NCBI RefSeq assembly: GCF_009026145.1
Contig: NZ_WBUE01000005.1
Span: forward strand, 62,001-126,000
From: Hyphomicrobium sp.
Lineage (GTDB): Bacteria > Pseudomonadota > Alphaproteobacteria > Rhizobiales > Hyphomicrobiaceae
Reading direction: 5' to 3'
DNA length: 64,000 nucleotides
This document shows, piece after piece, positions 55,291-64,000 of this stretch. Under the pieces are notes generated by a model. That model was not told the origin of the DNA. It saw only the letters and a list, made by a program, of their open reading frames with translations, and made no database searches. The position numbers were made by a program, and so were the translations under genes. Position 1 is the first letter of the stretch; the number at the start of each line of letters is the position of its first letter.

Positions 55291-55979
55291 TAGTATGCTC
55301 CCGCGTTGTCGATGTTGAAATTATAGAGTTTGCGCGCCGAGCCGTAGCGGCGGAACTCGGACACATCCACTTTGCCGGCTTCGCCGGCAGCTTTGAGCAG
55401 CTCGATGAGCTCGGCTTTGTGCTCGTCGCTAAGCTCCTTCTCGATGCAGTCGGCGCCGAGCGAGGCAACGGGGCCGCGCACATAGAGGTGTGCCTCATAC
55501 AGCGAATCCCCGAGCGCATCGCCGGCCTCTCCGAACACGACAAGGCGGCCGTTCTGCCCCATGAAAGCAGAGAGGTGGCCGATATCGCCTTTGACGACGA
55601 TATCGATGCCTTTCATCGAGATGCCACAACGTGCGGAGGCATTGCCCTCGACAATCAACAGGCCGCCGCGGCCAGTGGCGCCGGCGCTCTGGCTCGCATC
55701 GCCTTTGACGTGGATGCGGCCGGACATCATGTTCTCGCCGACGCCCTGGCCGGCGCTGCCATCGATGACGATGTTGGCCTGCTTGTTCATGCCGCCGCAG
55801 AAGTAACCGACGTTACCATCAATGCTGATAGTGACGGGTGCGTCGACACCGACGGCGATCGAGTGCTCACCGTTGGGATTGGCGATGCTCCACAGCGTCT
55901 CGTTGGTGTCGGGCTGCAGCTTGTGCAGTGCTGCGTTGAGTTCGCGCACAGGAGTGCTTACGAGGTCGAAGGCGGGCAT
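55290..55979 (-). CDS. glxC: GXGXG-domain protein (GlxC / N-methylglutamate synthase B)
   Basis: The 229-residue protein corresponds to the C-terminal GXGXG beta-helix domain of glutamate synthase large subunits, present here as a separate subunit. Repeating strands include GNVGYFCGGMNKQANIVIDG, GRIHVKGDASQSAGATG, GGLLIVEGNASARCG and NGRLVVFGEAGDALGD. The domain is structural and links the amidotransferase and synthase parts. Start and stop both overlap the neighbouring genes by one base, so the three glx genes are translated together. The ATG at 55979 gives the standard start. Confidence 0.92.
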   Translation of the reverse strand: MPAFDLVSTPVRELNAALHKLQPDTNETLWSIANPNGEHSIAVGVDAPVTISIDGNVGYFCGGMNKQANIVIDGSAGQGVGENMMSGRIHVKGDASQSAGATGRGGLLIVEGNASARCGISMKGIDIVVKGDIGHLSAFMGQNGRLVVFGEAGDALGDSLYEAHLYVRGPVASLGADCIEKELSDEHKAELIELLKAAGEAGKVDVSEFRRYGSARKLYNFNIDNAGAY

Positions 55980-56875
55980 TATACGTGCTCCCAGAAATAG
56001 ACGGTGGCGGGCTTCGGCTCCCAAACGCGGGCGCTCTTGATGTCGGGGAGGCACGTGAGGCTCTTGTATTCGGAGGAGAACGCGACGTAGCGGTCCGTCT
56101 CAGCCATCACCGCCGGTTTGCAGGCGATCGGATCGCGGAGCACGCCGAACCCTGATTCTGTCCCGACGACGAAGGTGAAGAAGCCGTCGAGATCATCGAG
56201 ACTCGACTTGAGTGCCTGGCCGAGAGTCTGCCCCTGCCGCATGCGGTGCGTCAGGTAGCCCGCGGCAACCTCGGAATCGTTCTCAGTCCTTATTTTCGCG
56301 CCTTCGCGCGTCAGCTCCCGGCGCAGCGAGGCGTGATTGGAGAGCGAGCCGTTGTGGACGAGGCACTGGTCAGCACCGGTCGAGAACGGGTGCGCTCCGT
56401 TGGTCGTCACCGCCGACTCCGTCGCCATGCGGGTGTGCGAGATGCCATGTGTGCCGGACATTGTGGCGATGCCGAACGCTTTCGCCACGTCGTCCGGATA
56501 GCCGACCTCCTTATAGATCTCAAGCCGCTGTCCTTCGCTGACGACGCCGGTCTCGGGAAAGTTTGCCGAGAGCCACTCGATGGCGCGCGCAACGTCGTCG
56601 GGCTTCAACGTGATGACGGCGTGCGATAGTCGTACCGCTGAGGACGCTTTGGGGTCGATCGCCGCGACAAGCCTTTCAGCGACGTTCCTGATGAAGGCTT
56701 CCGAAGGCCCGGCGATGGTGAGCTTCGATTTGCCCTCCTCGCCGGCGCCATAGATTGCGAAGCCCGCCGAATCCGGTCCGCGGCTGCAGAGCGTAGAGGT
56801 CATCTTCGCCAACAACTCGCCGAGCTGGGGCTGCAATGTGGGGTCCTTGATGAAGAGACCCGCAATTCCGCACAT
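55979..56875 (-). CDS. glxB: Class II glutamine amidotransferase-like subunit (GlxB / N-methylglutamate synthase A)
   Basis: The 298-residue protein is a class II (Ntn-type) glutamine amidotransferase. The nucleophile Cys2 follows the initiator Met (MCGIAGLF), and the glutamine-site residues lie in GISHTRMATES and NDSEVAAGYL, with GSLSNHASLR in between. In the glutamate-synthase-like complex this subunit frees the amine (ammonia or methylamine) from a gamma-glutamyl amide, and a channel takes it to the synthase subunit. It lies 31 bases after glnT, so glutamylation of an amine and its release are encoded together. Confidence 0.93.
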   Translation of the reverse strand: MCGIAGLFIKDPTLQPQLGELLAKMTSTLCSRGPDSAGFAIYGAGEEGKSKLTIAGPSEAFIRNVAERLVAAIDPKASSAVRLSHAVITLKPDDVARAIEWLSANFPETGVVSEGQRLEIYKEVGYPDDVAKAFGIATMSGTHGISHTRMATESAVTTNGAHPFSTGADQCLVHNGSLSNHASLRRELTREGAKIRTENDSEVAAGYLTHRMRQGQTLGQALKSSLDDLDGFFTFVVGTESGFGVLRDPIACKPAVMAETDRYVAFSSEYKSLTCLPDIKSARVWEPKPATVYFWEHV

Positions 56876-56906
56876 CTTTGTTGTTCTCCCCTTTGGGTGC
56901 TTTTTT

Positions 56907-58304
56907 CTAGAAGAAGGCCAGGTAGCGCTTGGTCTCCCAATCTGAAACGTGCCGGTGGTAGTCCAGCCACTCCTCCCGCTTCAGCGTCACGAACTCGTCG
57001 ATGAAGTCCTCGCCGAGCGCCGACTTGAAGAGATCGCTGCGTTCCAGGTGCGAGATCGCCTCGCTGAGCGACTGCGGAAGGATGTCGACGTTGTGGGTGG
57101 CGATCTCAGCCGAACTGAGAGCGTAGAAGTTGACGTTCTGGGGCGGGCCCGGATCGAGCTTGCGGTCGATGCCATCGAGACCGGCGGCGATGAGCGCGGC
57201 TTGTCCGAGGTAGGGATTCATGCCGGAATCGCCGACGCGCAACTCGATGCGTCCGTATGGGATGCGCACCATGGCGGTGCGGTTGTTGTCGCCGTAGGCA
57301 ATGAACACCGGCGCCCACGTCGTGCCGGACGCGGTGCGTCCGATGACGAGGCGCTTGTAGGAGTTTACCGACGGCGCCAGCAGCGCGGTGAGCGCCTTGG
57401 CGTGAGCGAGGATGCCTGCGGTGAAGTGGTACGCGAGCTGCGACAGGCCCATGCCGCGGCGGTCGCTCGCATCATAGAAGAGGTTCTTGCCGGCGCTGTC
57501 GGCAATCGAGCAGTGGATGTGCATGCCGTTACCGGTCATCGAGCTCTTCGGCTTCGGCATGAACGAGCAGATCGCGCCCAGCTCGTGGGCGATCTCGGCG
57601 GCGGCCATCTTGAAGAGGATGACATTGTCCGCGGACGTCATTGCATCGGCGTACTTGAAGTTGATCTCGTATTGGCCGTTCGCGTCCTCGTGGTCGATCT
57701 GGTAGACGTCGATGCCGAGCGCCTGCAAAGACTCCGTCAGTCGTTCGAGGAACGTGCGTGCGCGGGAAAGGCCGCGGTAGTCGTATGCCGGCTTCTGCAG
57801 GCAGTCGCTGTCGTCGAGCGGGCAGACAGAGCCATCGGTCGTGCGCTGAAGCAGGCTGAACTCGGGCTCGATGCCGGTATTGAGGGTCCAGCCCCGCGCC
57901 GCAAGACGCTCGACCTGGGCCATTAGGATGTTGCGCGTATCGATTGGGTGCGCCTTGCCGTTGACGGTGCCGGTGCCCATGACGCGCGCGTATCCCGGCG
58001 TCCAAGGCAGTAGCTTGAGCGTTTCGAGATCGCCGACCAGCATGTACTCGGCTTCATGTGGCGCCAAGCGCAGGCCGAACACGCCACCGCCCGCAAACCC
58101 GGCACCGTCGGTCAGGACATCCTCGAGATGATCCACGGGTACGGACTTGCTTTTTGCTACGCCGTAGATGTCCACGAATTGCGCCAGCACATAGCGAACG
58201 TGGTTTTGGGCGAGAAACTGCTTTGCCTTCGGGAGGTCGAGCGCCTCCGGTGTCGCGAGCTGGCCTGGCGATTTTCGCCACGACCAATGGTCGGTGTGGA
58301 TCAT
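56907..58304 (-). CDS. glnT: Glutamine synthetase type III-like enzyme (gamma-glutamyl-amine synthetase candidate)
   Basis: The 465-residue protein belongs to the GlnT group of the glutamine synthetase superfamily. It has the beta-grasp N-domain and the catalytic core with [63 protein letters not shown] and [15 protein letters not shown]. GmaS, the gamma-glutamylmethylamide synthetase of methylotrophs, is in the same group, and its usual partners are the three glx-type genes found directly downstream. So the likely reaction is ATP-driven joining of glutamate with an amine (methylamine or another) rather than plain ammonia assimilation. The ATG at 58304 follows GAGGAAG. It is the first gene of the operon and sits beside the shared operator. 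Confidence 0.88.
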   Translation of the reverse strand: MIHTDHWSWRKSPGQLATPEALDLPKAKQFLAQNHVRYVLAQFVDIYGVAKSKSVPVDHLEDVLTDGAGFAGGGVFGLRLAPHEAEYMLVGDLETLKLLPWTPGYARVMGTGTVNGKAHPIDTRNILMAQVERLAARGWTLNTGIEPEFSLLQRTTDGSVCPLDDSDCLQKPAYDYRGLSRARTFLERLTESLQALGIDVYQIDHEDANGQYEINFKYADAMTSADNVILFKMAAAEIAHELGAICSFMPKPKSSMTGNGMHIHCSIADSAGKNLFYDASDRRGMGLSQLAYHFTAGILAHAKALTALLAPSVNSYKRLVIGRTASGTTWAPVFIAYGDNNRTAMVRIPYGRIELRVGDSGMNPYLGQAALIAAGLDGIDRKLDPGPPQNVNFYALSSAEIATHNVDILPQSLSEAISHLERSDLFKSALGEDFIDEFVTLKREEWLDYHRHVSDWETKRYLAFF

Positions 58305-58370
58305 GGGGCTTCCTCATCGAAGAGCGTCGGCGTCTTTGGTGCGCCGTGTGTTGCATGCTGTACATCAAGC

Positions 58371-58405
58371 TTGCACAGGATGCAAATAATTTGTATCTTG
58401 TGCAA
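58371..58405. promoter_or_regulatory. 35-base palindrome between glnT and the FAD-oxidase gene
   Basis: TTGCACAGGATGCAAAT, one central A, and ATTTGTATCTTGTGCAA form an inverted repeat with 15 of 17 pairs matching. It sits midway between the divergent starts of glnT (58304) and the oxidase (58442). A related arrangement lies between the permease and regulator genes (53061-53125), down to the shared GCAATAGAC tail. It is the best candidate operator of the PuuR-like regulator. Confidence 0.75.
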
Positions 58406-58441
58406 TAGACCAAGAGAACTGCCGAGGCAGCGAAGGCGCAA

Positions 58442-59779
58442 ATGGGGGAAACGATCAGTGCATCTCAGCTCGCTGCGGGCGGCTTCCGCGGCGACACGGG
58501 CCTCAAATTTCATCCCTATTGGTGGGAGGCGGCATCGCGTCCCGTCGACAGCACCCCGGTGCCGAAGAAGTGCGACGTGGCAATCGTCGGCTCGGGCTTC
58601 ACGGGGCTCTCAGCGGCCAACACGCTGCTCGACAGCGGTAGCGGCGCCGTCGTTTTCGACCGCGATGTGCCTGGCTTCGGCGCTAGCACGCGCAACGGAG
58701 GTCAGATCGGCAGCGGCAATCAGAAGTTCCGCGTCAAGACGCTGATCGCGCTGCGCGGCGAGAAGAAAGCTATCGCGCTGATCCGCGAAGGCACGCAGAT
58801 GCTCGCGCACATCGACGAGCTCGTCGCCGCGGAGAAGATCGACTGCGATTTCCGCCGCTGCGGCCGGTTCCGCGGCGCCATCCGGCCGGAGCACTACGAG
58901 GCCATGGCGCGCGACATGGAGGACCTCAAGGCCATCGCCGGCGTGGAGAGTTTCATGGTTCCGCGCTCCGAGCAGGCTTCCGAGATCGGCTCGGAGATCT
59001 TCCACGGGGGCTCGGTCCTGCCGCAGGATGCTTCGCTCCACCCCGGCCGGTATCACGCAGGGCTGTTGGCGTGCGTCAATGCGAAGGGCGGTCGCGTTAT
59101 CGGCAATGCCGCTGTGCTGGAGATCACGCCCGAGTCCAAGGGCTTCCGGGTGCGCACGGCCCGCGGCGAGACGCACGCGCTAAATGTCATCATCGCCACC
59201 AACGGTTATACGGACGGCCTCGTCCCGGAACTCAATCGCAGGATCGTCTCGATCGGTTCCGGGCTCATAGCCACCGGCGAGATCCCGGAGGCGACGCTTG
59301 ACCGGCTGCTCCCGAAGCGGCGCGTCTACGGCAACACCAACCGCGTCTTCTACTATTTCCGCGCCGCGCCCGGCGCGCGCCGCATCATCTGGGGCGGCCG
59401 GGTCGGCCGTGTTGCTGCCGCGAACTCGCCGCGCGCCTACTGCCATCTCGCCGACGACATGCTGCGCGTGTTCCCGGATATCGCCGATGTTCCCGTCACG
59501 CACGCGTGGAGCGGCCTCATCGGCTACACTTACGACGAGGTCCCGCACCTGGGGCGCTCGGCGGCAGGCCTTTATTACGCGCTCGGCTATTGCGGCACCG
59601 GCGTGTCGCGGGCCACGTACTTCGGACACAAGATCGCGCTGCAGCTCCTCGGCAAGAAGGAAGGACGCACGGCGTTCGACGATCTGACGTTCCCCGCCTT
59701 TCCTGCGCATACGATCGCCAAGCGCGCCGTACCGGCCGTCGAGACCTGGTACCGCTTCCGCGACGCCACGAACCTCTGA
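58442..59779 (+). CDS. FAD-dependent amine oxidase-type oxidoreductase (PuuB/OrdL family)
   Basis: The 445-residue flavoprotein is of the D-amino-acid oxidase superfamily (DAO fold), like PuuB, the gamma-glutamylputrescine oxidase. The dinucleotide motif VAIVGSGFTGLSAANTLLD is near residues 42-60, followed by TRNGGQIGSGN, the substrate region IIATNGYTDGLVPELNRRI, and the C-terminal GLYYALGYCGTGVSRATYFG. Members oxidise N-substituted glutamates or gamma-glutamyl amines to an imine or aldehyde, giving hydrogen peroxide or reducing a quinone. It is divergent from glnT and shares its operator region. It is followed after 22 bases by RidA, an imine hydrolase, which fits an imine product. Confidence 0.9.
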   Translation: MGETISASQLAAGGFRGDTGLKFHPYWWEAASRPVDSTPVPKKCDVAIVGSGFTGLSAANTLLDSGSGAVVFDRDVPGFGASTRNGGQIGSGNQKFRVKTLIALRGEKKAIALIREGTQMLAHIDELVAAEKIDCDFRRCGRFRGAIRPEHYEAMARDMEDLKAIAGVESFMVPRSEQASEIGSEIFHGGSVLPQDASLHPGRYHAGLLACVNAKGGRVIGNAAVLEITPESKGFRVRTARGETHALNVIIATNGYTDGLVPELNRRIVSIGSGLIATGEIPEATLDRLLPKRRVYGNTNRVFYYFRAAPGARRIIWGGRVGRVAAANSPRAYCHLADDMLRVFPDIADVPVTHAWSGLIGYTYDEVPHLGRSAAGLYYALGYCGTGVSRATYFGHKIALQLLGKKEGRTAFDDLTFPAFPAHTIAKRAVPAVETWYRFRDATNL

Positions 59780-59801
59780 AAAGAAACGGGAGAATGAGGA
59801 A

Positions 59802-60188
59802 ATGTCGAAGACAATCACGCGCAAGAATATCTCGTCGTGCGGCGTTTACGAGGACATCTTCGGCTACTCCCGCGCAGTGCGAGTGGGCGACGATATTCAC
59901 GTGTCGGGAACGTGCGCGCCCGCCACGCATGACAAGAGCGATGCTTACGAGCAGGCGCGGGCGGCTTTGTCGATCATCGAGAAGGCGATCGCCGATGCCG
60001 GCGGCGCACTGCGCAACGTCGTGCGCACGGTCGTCTACCTCCGCGAAATATCTGACGCAGATCTCGTGGCGCGCGCGCATCGCGAGGTCTTTCACGATGT
60101 GCGGCCCGCGAGCACACTCGTCCAGGTGACATCGATGCTCCGGCCTTGGCAAAAGGTCGAGATCGAAGCCTACGTAAAGCTTCCATAG
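59802..60188 (+). CDS. RidA family protein
   Basis: The 128-residue protein belongs to the RidA/YjgF family, trimeric enzymes that hydrolyse reactive imines and enamines to stable carbonyl compounds. Landmarks are YEDIFGYSRAVRVGDDIHVSGTCA (in parts), ALRNVVRTVVYL with the catalytic Arg, and RPASTLVQVTSML. Its place just after an imine-producing flavin oxidase suggests it clears that product. GAGGAA precedes the ATG. Confidence 0.93.
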   Translation: MSKTITRKNISSCGVYEDIFGYSRAVRVGDDIHVSGTCAPATHDKSDAYEQARAALSIIEKAIADAGGALRNVVRTVVYLREISDADLVARAHREVFHDVRPASTLVQVTSMLRPWQKVEIEAYVKLP

Positions 60189-60210
60189 CCAATCGCCCGG
60201 ACCCTCAATT

Positions 60211-60804
60211 GTGCCGGCTCGCCTTGCCCCGACAGAAACAGTCGCCTCTGTGCCGGAGGATGAAGATTTCATCGGATTGTTTGCCGACTATTATGCAAGC
60301 CATCATGTATTTGCGGCTGACGGGGAGGGTGCCGTCGCGATAGAGCGGTTGCTCCGCGGGGGCGGTCCCCTCAACGGTCGAAAGACGATTCTTTACGCCG
60401 ATACGGGCAACCCCATGCATCAACACAGGTTGCGCCTAACGGCCCTTCGAGGCACAGAACTGATTGTCTTCACTTCCATCGCAATGCTGTTGCATTGGAT
60501 GAACTCGTTCGACCTGCGATCGAGCGGCCCCGTCCGGCTCTATGCCGCTGGATCAAGGACCCTCATCAGGTTGAGTGTGGAGCTTGCCGCTAACGCAGGC
60601 CTCCTCCAAGAAAGCATCTTGACGGAGCTCTGCAATCCGATTGAGCGCGTCGAATGCAGCACGTGCGGGACCGTGACTACGACGGTCTATCCTGCCCTGC
60701 TTCTGTGCTCCTGCTGCGGTATCGAACTGCGCATCTCATCCTATTATTCCGTTCCTTCTGGCACGTATCTGGGACTGCCTTATCACACAAACGAGCGGTC
60801 ATAG
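60211..60804 (+). CDS. DmmA-like protein (dimethylamine monooxygenase subunit family)
   Basis: The 197-residue protein has a C-terminal cysteine-rich part with ECSTCGTVTTTVYPALLLCSCCGIELRISSYYS (in parts), which matches the zinc-binding C-terminal domain of DmmA, a subunit of bacterial dimethylamine monooxygenase, together with the closing YLGLPY. The middle shows a Rossmann-like strand (TILYADTGN, LIVFTSIAMLL). It starts at a GTG with a poor ribosome binding site, 22 bases after ridA, so it may rely on translation of the gene before it. The other subunits (DmmB, DmmC, DmmD) are not in the window. The family call is good; the role here is open. Confidence 0.75.
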   Translation: MPARLAPTETVASVPEDEDFIGLFADYYASHHVFAADGEGAVAIERLLRGGGPLNGRKTILYADTGNPMHQHRLRLTALRGTELIVFTSIAMLLHWMNSFDLRSSGPVRLYAAGSRTLIRLSVELAANAGLLQESILTELCNPIERVECSTCGTVTTTVYPALLLCSCCGIELRISSYYSVPSGTYLGLPYHTNERS

Positions 60805-61102
60805 CAGGGCAACCTTTTATCCAACCCTGCCGTCCATGCTCTGCCGACGGTCTGCTCCAATTTTCCGTTCCGGGCGTCGAGCACATTTGCCTCGCTCACG
60901 TTGCGCTCGCGGGCGCTTTGAGCGCCAAGGTTGGACATCAATCGCTAGAGGCGCCACCGGCTTATCGGCGCACGTGCTTGATCGAAACGGTGCGGTTGTG
61001 AGTTGGCAAACGAAGTGAGTCCGTTCGCTCATATTCTCTTGGTTTTAGTTCCGCAATTGCGTAGCATGCCCACGGCATTTCCTATTCCTACTTATTGCCA
61101 TG
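60805..61102. other. 298-base gap between the amine cluster and the peptidase gene
   Basis: No gene seen. The last 80 bases are rich in A and T compared with the surroundings (for example TATTCTCTTGGTTTTAG), which suits a promoter of the large peptidase gene that follows. Confidence 0.4.
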
Positions 61103-64000
61103 ACTTCTTCGCGTCGCTTTCTTGTCAAGGTCAGGGGGAGCGCTGAGCGTCCTCCTAGCGATCGTTGGGCTATCGCCGCTGCACCAGCATCATCGCGCAG
61201 ATACATCATGGATGCGCCGACCCTGGATGTTCCAGGATTGGCCGCGCACGCCCGTACGGTCGACCGCTGGTACGCCATCGAGCTCAAGGATGACGCAACT
61301 CACGAGAACGCGTGGGACGATGCGCATGTCTTTTTTCGGCGTGCCGCGCAGGGTATGGCTGACGAACGTTTGCTGACAATCGAGCCTGATATCGAGCAGC
61401 GTTGGTACCCGCAGCGGCCAAGCAGCCCCACGGACCGAGAGCTCGCGGCGGCCGAGAAGCCGGCATGCACGTTCGAGCCCGCTGACCCATCTCTGCCGGG
61501 CGGCAAGACGTTCGCATGGCACCTCGATAAGGACTTCACCCGCCTCGCAGAGGCACGCGGCAAGGTCACAGCCGCTGAGGCGAGGCGGATCAAGATTGCC
61601 CATCTCGATACCGGCTTCGATCCCGATCACGTCACGTGTCCGGAGCACATGCTCGCCGCAGAGCAGCGGAATTTTGTCCCCGATGATGGTCAGGCGCCGT
61701 CAGATGCCCGCGATCCCGGAAGCCGCGGAATACTGCGCAATCCCGGCCACGGACCCGCGACCCTGGCCCTCCTCGCCGGCAACAAGGTTTCGTCTGACCC
61801 CCACTACGTGGGATGGCAGACGAACAACCTCGGGGGGGCGCCGCTGGCACAGGTTGTTCCAATCCGCGTTGCTACCTCGGTCGTGCATTTCTGGACGAGT
61901 ACCGTGGCCGAAGGCTTCGCATATGCACACGCCATCGGCGCAGACGTGCTCTCCATGAGCATGGGTGGCCTTCCATCCGCGCTCTGGGCCGATGCCGTCA
62001 ACAAAGCCTACGAGTCCGGCATGGTCATGGTCTGCGCTGCCGGCAATAACTACTCCGGATTTCCAACGCGTGAGATCGTCTGGCCTGCGCGTTTCGAGCG
62101 CGTCATCGCCGCTTGCGGTGTCATGGCCAACATGCGCCCCTACTACAATCTTCCACTCGGCGTGATGCAGGGCAACTACGGCCCACCGGGGAAGATGCAT
62201 ACCGCAATGGCCGCATTTACCCCCAACACCACATGGGCCAGGCTCGGCTGCAAGAAGCTTATCGATATGGATGGCGCCGGAACCTCCTCGGCAACACCGC
62301 AGATCGCGGCCGCGGCCGCCCTCTGGCTCGCCAAGAACGGTGACCAGTTTCCCGGTCGGACTTGGCAGCGCGCCGAAGCCGCCCGCGTAGCTCTGTTTGC
62401 CAGCGCCCGAAAGAGCATGCCGCATGTCTCGAGCCACGATGTGGAGGAGATGCTTGGACGCGGGATTCTGGATGCCGCAGAGGCGCTGGAGCAGGTCCCG
62501 AAGGCGACGGACCTCAAGCGCGTGCCGCCGGACAGCGCAGACTTCACTCTCCTCAGGGCATTGCCAGGCTTCGGTGCCGCGAGGCCGTCTCCGGCCGAGC
62601 GGCTTCTTGAAATCGAGCTTGGCCAACTTGTCAGCCGATCGCGCACGCTGCAAGAACTTGTCGCCGAGATCCGCGGCGGCACGAATGCCGACGACCGGAG
62701 CCTGCGCCAGATTGCTGAAGCGCTTGTCGACGGGCAGATGGCGAGCGCTGCCCTGCGCCGAGCAATCACCCACCGCTATGCGATCGGCCATACGCCCGCC
62801 GTCAGCCTGGACAAGGCAGGGCCGAAGCCCCGCGCCGAGACCCCCTCGGGGTCTCGCATGATGCGCCGTAACCTGCGCGCTTTACCGGCCTATCGCCGGC
62901 TGCGCATGTTCGCGATCGACCCAAGCTACAGCACCAGGCTCGATACTGCCTTCCTCAATGAGGTCGTTGCAAAGGTGCCCTGGGAGGCGAGCGCGGCGCT
63001 GAGCAGCTCCCTCAAGCCTGGACCCGTCGGGGAATACGTCGAGGTGGTTGACATCGATCCCCCAAGTGCATGCGTGTACGAGCCCATCGATCTCGACGAT
63101 CCACTGCTCTTGGCATCGGACGGCTTGGCTCCCTCAGAAGGGAATCCGCAATTCCATCAGCAGATGGTGTACGCGGTCGCGATGACCACGATCTCGCATT
63201 TCGAGCGCGCCCTCGGGCGGCGTGCACTCTGGGCGCCGCGCCAAATTCCATATGGTGAGGGCAATGGAGGCTACGAGCGAGTCTACGTCCCGAGGCTCCG
63301 CATCTATCCGCATGCGCTGAGACAGGACAACGCATACTACAGCCCCGACAAGATCGCTCTGCTTTTCGGCTATTTTCCCGCAACCGTCGGCGATGCCGGC
63401 TCGAGCCTGCCGGGCGGGATGGTGTTCACCTGCCTGTCGCACGACATCATCGCCCACGAGACCACGCATGCGCTGCTTGATGGCCTGCATCGGCGATTCG
63501 CCGAGCGCACCAATCCGGACATGCCGGCCTTTCACGAGGCGTTTTCAGATATCGTCGCCCTCTTCCAGCATTTCACCTTCCCCGAGATCGTGCGCTACGC
63601 TGTGATCCGGCATCGCGGGGACTTGGCGATCAGCGACATCCTGGCGGAGATTGGTAAGCAGTTCGGAGACGCATCGGGACGCTATGGCGCCCTGCGGAAC
63701 GCCATCGGACCGCGCACTCAGGAGTTCAGCTACTCAGAGACGATGGAGGCTCATGACCGCGGTGCCATTCTGGTAGCCGCCGTCTTCGACGCTTTCGTCG
63801 CCATCTATAAACGCCGGACCGACAAGCTGCTGCGGGTCGCAGGCTACACGTCCTGGTCGGCCGGGGACACCTCGATCCGTACCGACAGGCCTTTCCCCTC
63901 GGAACTCGTCGACCTCCTGGCCGAGGAGGCTTCGAAAACCGCAAGCCATGTCTTACGGATCTGCATCCGCGCGCTTGACTACTGTCCGCCCGTGGACCTC
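61103..64000 (+). CDS. Fusion of S8 subtilisin-type and M4 thermolysin-type peptidases (partial, runs off the window)
   Basis: The frame is open from the ATG at 61103 to the last base, 966 codons without a stop, so the protein is longer than 966 residues. It has no signal peptide. Residues about 160-420 form an S8 domain with the full triad: Asp169 in IAHLDTGFDPDH, His216 in NPGHGPATLALLAG and Ser395 in GAGTSSATPQIAAA. Residues about 600 to the end look like a gluzincin metallopeptidase: HETTH at 785-789 with the distal FHEAFSDIV (Glu812), matching the M4 HExxH...ExxxD pattern. Two unrelated catalytic domains in one chain is rare. The start has no clear ribosome binding site; an ATG at about 61211 is an alternative. 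It follows the DmmA-like gene by about 300 bases and is not obviously part of the amine cluster. Confidence 0.85.

Noticed and set aside
56907-58304. Ordinary glutamine synthetase for ammonia assimilation (GlnA)
   Set aside because: It is of the shorter GlnT type, lacks the adenylylation-site context of GlnA, and is in an operon with glxBCD, so an amine-specific role is more likely.

Overview
The window looks like a chromosomal segment of an alphaproteobacterium of the order Hyphomicrobiales, most likely a methylotroph of the Hyphomicrobium type. The evidence is a high-GC core, the gene pairs Hsp20/DUF1150 and murA...DUF2948-hisD-UPF0262-phosphatase...maf-yacG that are usual in this order, a lanthanide-type PQQ methanol dehydrogenase cluster, and a glnT-glxBCD amine cluster. 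The genus is inferred, not shown.

Region 1 (1-7926) is the right-hand end of an integrated element. A tyrosine integrase lies next to the 3' end of tRNA-Leu(CAG), followed leftwards by orphan genes: small membrane protein, membrane/coiled-coil/winged-helix protein, basic-tailed protein, degenerate HNH-like protein and a 570-aa protein of unknown function. Several palindromes and direct repeats sit between them. The left end lies outside the window.

Region 2 (8158-31966) is mostly housekeeping: an NDUFA9-like reductase, Hsp20 with DUF1150, a pair of M16 peptidases, ppa, endonuclease-type mutL, an acetaldehyde-type aldehyde dehydrogenase with isochorismatase-like and DUF779 proteins, recR, a CapD/WbpM-type sugar epimerase/dehydratase with a glycosyltransferase, def-fmt, truA/folE, an omptin-like outer membrane protease, tRNA-Thr and a serine hydrolase.

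Region 3 (32587-40136) is a periplasmic alcohol oxidation cluster: xoxF, a XoxJ-like binding protein fused to ankyrin repeats, an unknown exported protein, a cytochrome c (XoxG role), and the two PQQ-catabolism-associated proteins (substrate-binding and beta-propeller). The dehydrogenase has the extra Asp typical of lanthanide enzymes.

Region 4 (40180-50687) is again housekeeping: murA, DUF2948, hisD, UPF0262, a phosphatase, maf, yacG and tRNA-Phe. A Crp-type regulator and a membrane adenylate cyclase occupy the place where infA is commonly found.

Region 5 (51238-60804) is the most interesting system: an APC permease, a PuuR-like XRE/cupin regulator, glxD-glxC-glxB-glnT, and divergently a PuuB-like FAD oxidase, RidA and a DmmA-like protein. 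The two divergent promoter regions share a long palindromic sequence, so the cluster probably forms one amine-responsive regulon. It looks like a gamma-glutamyl/N-methylglutamate-type amine pathway in which a single-subunit oxidase takes the place of the four-subunit N-methylglutamate dehydrogenase.

The window ends inside a very large gene (61103 onward) that joins a subtilisin-type serine peptidase and a thermolysin-type HExxH metallopeptidase in one chain.
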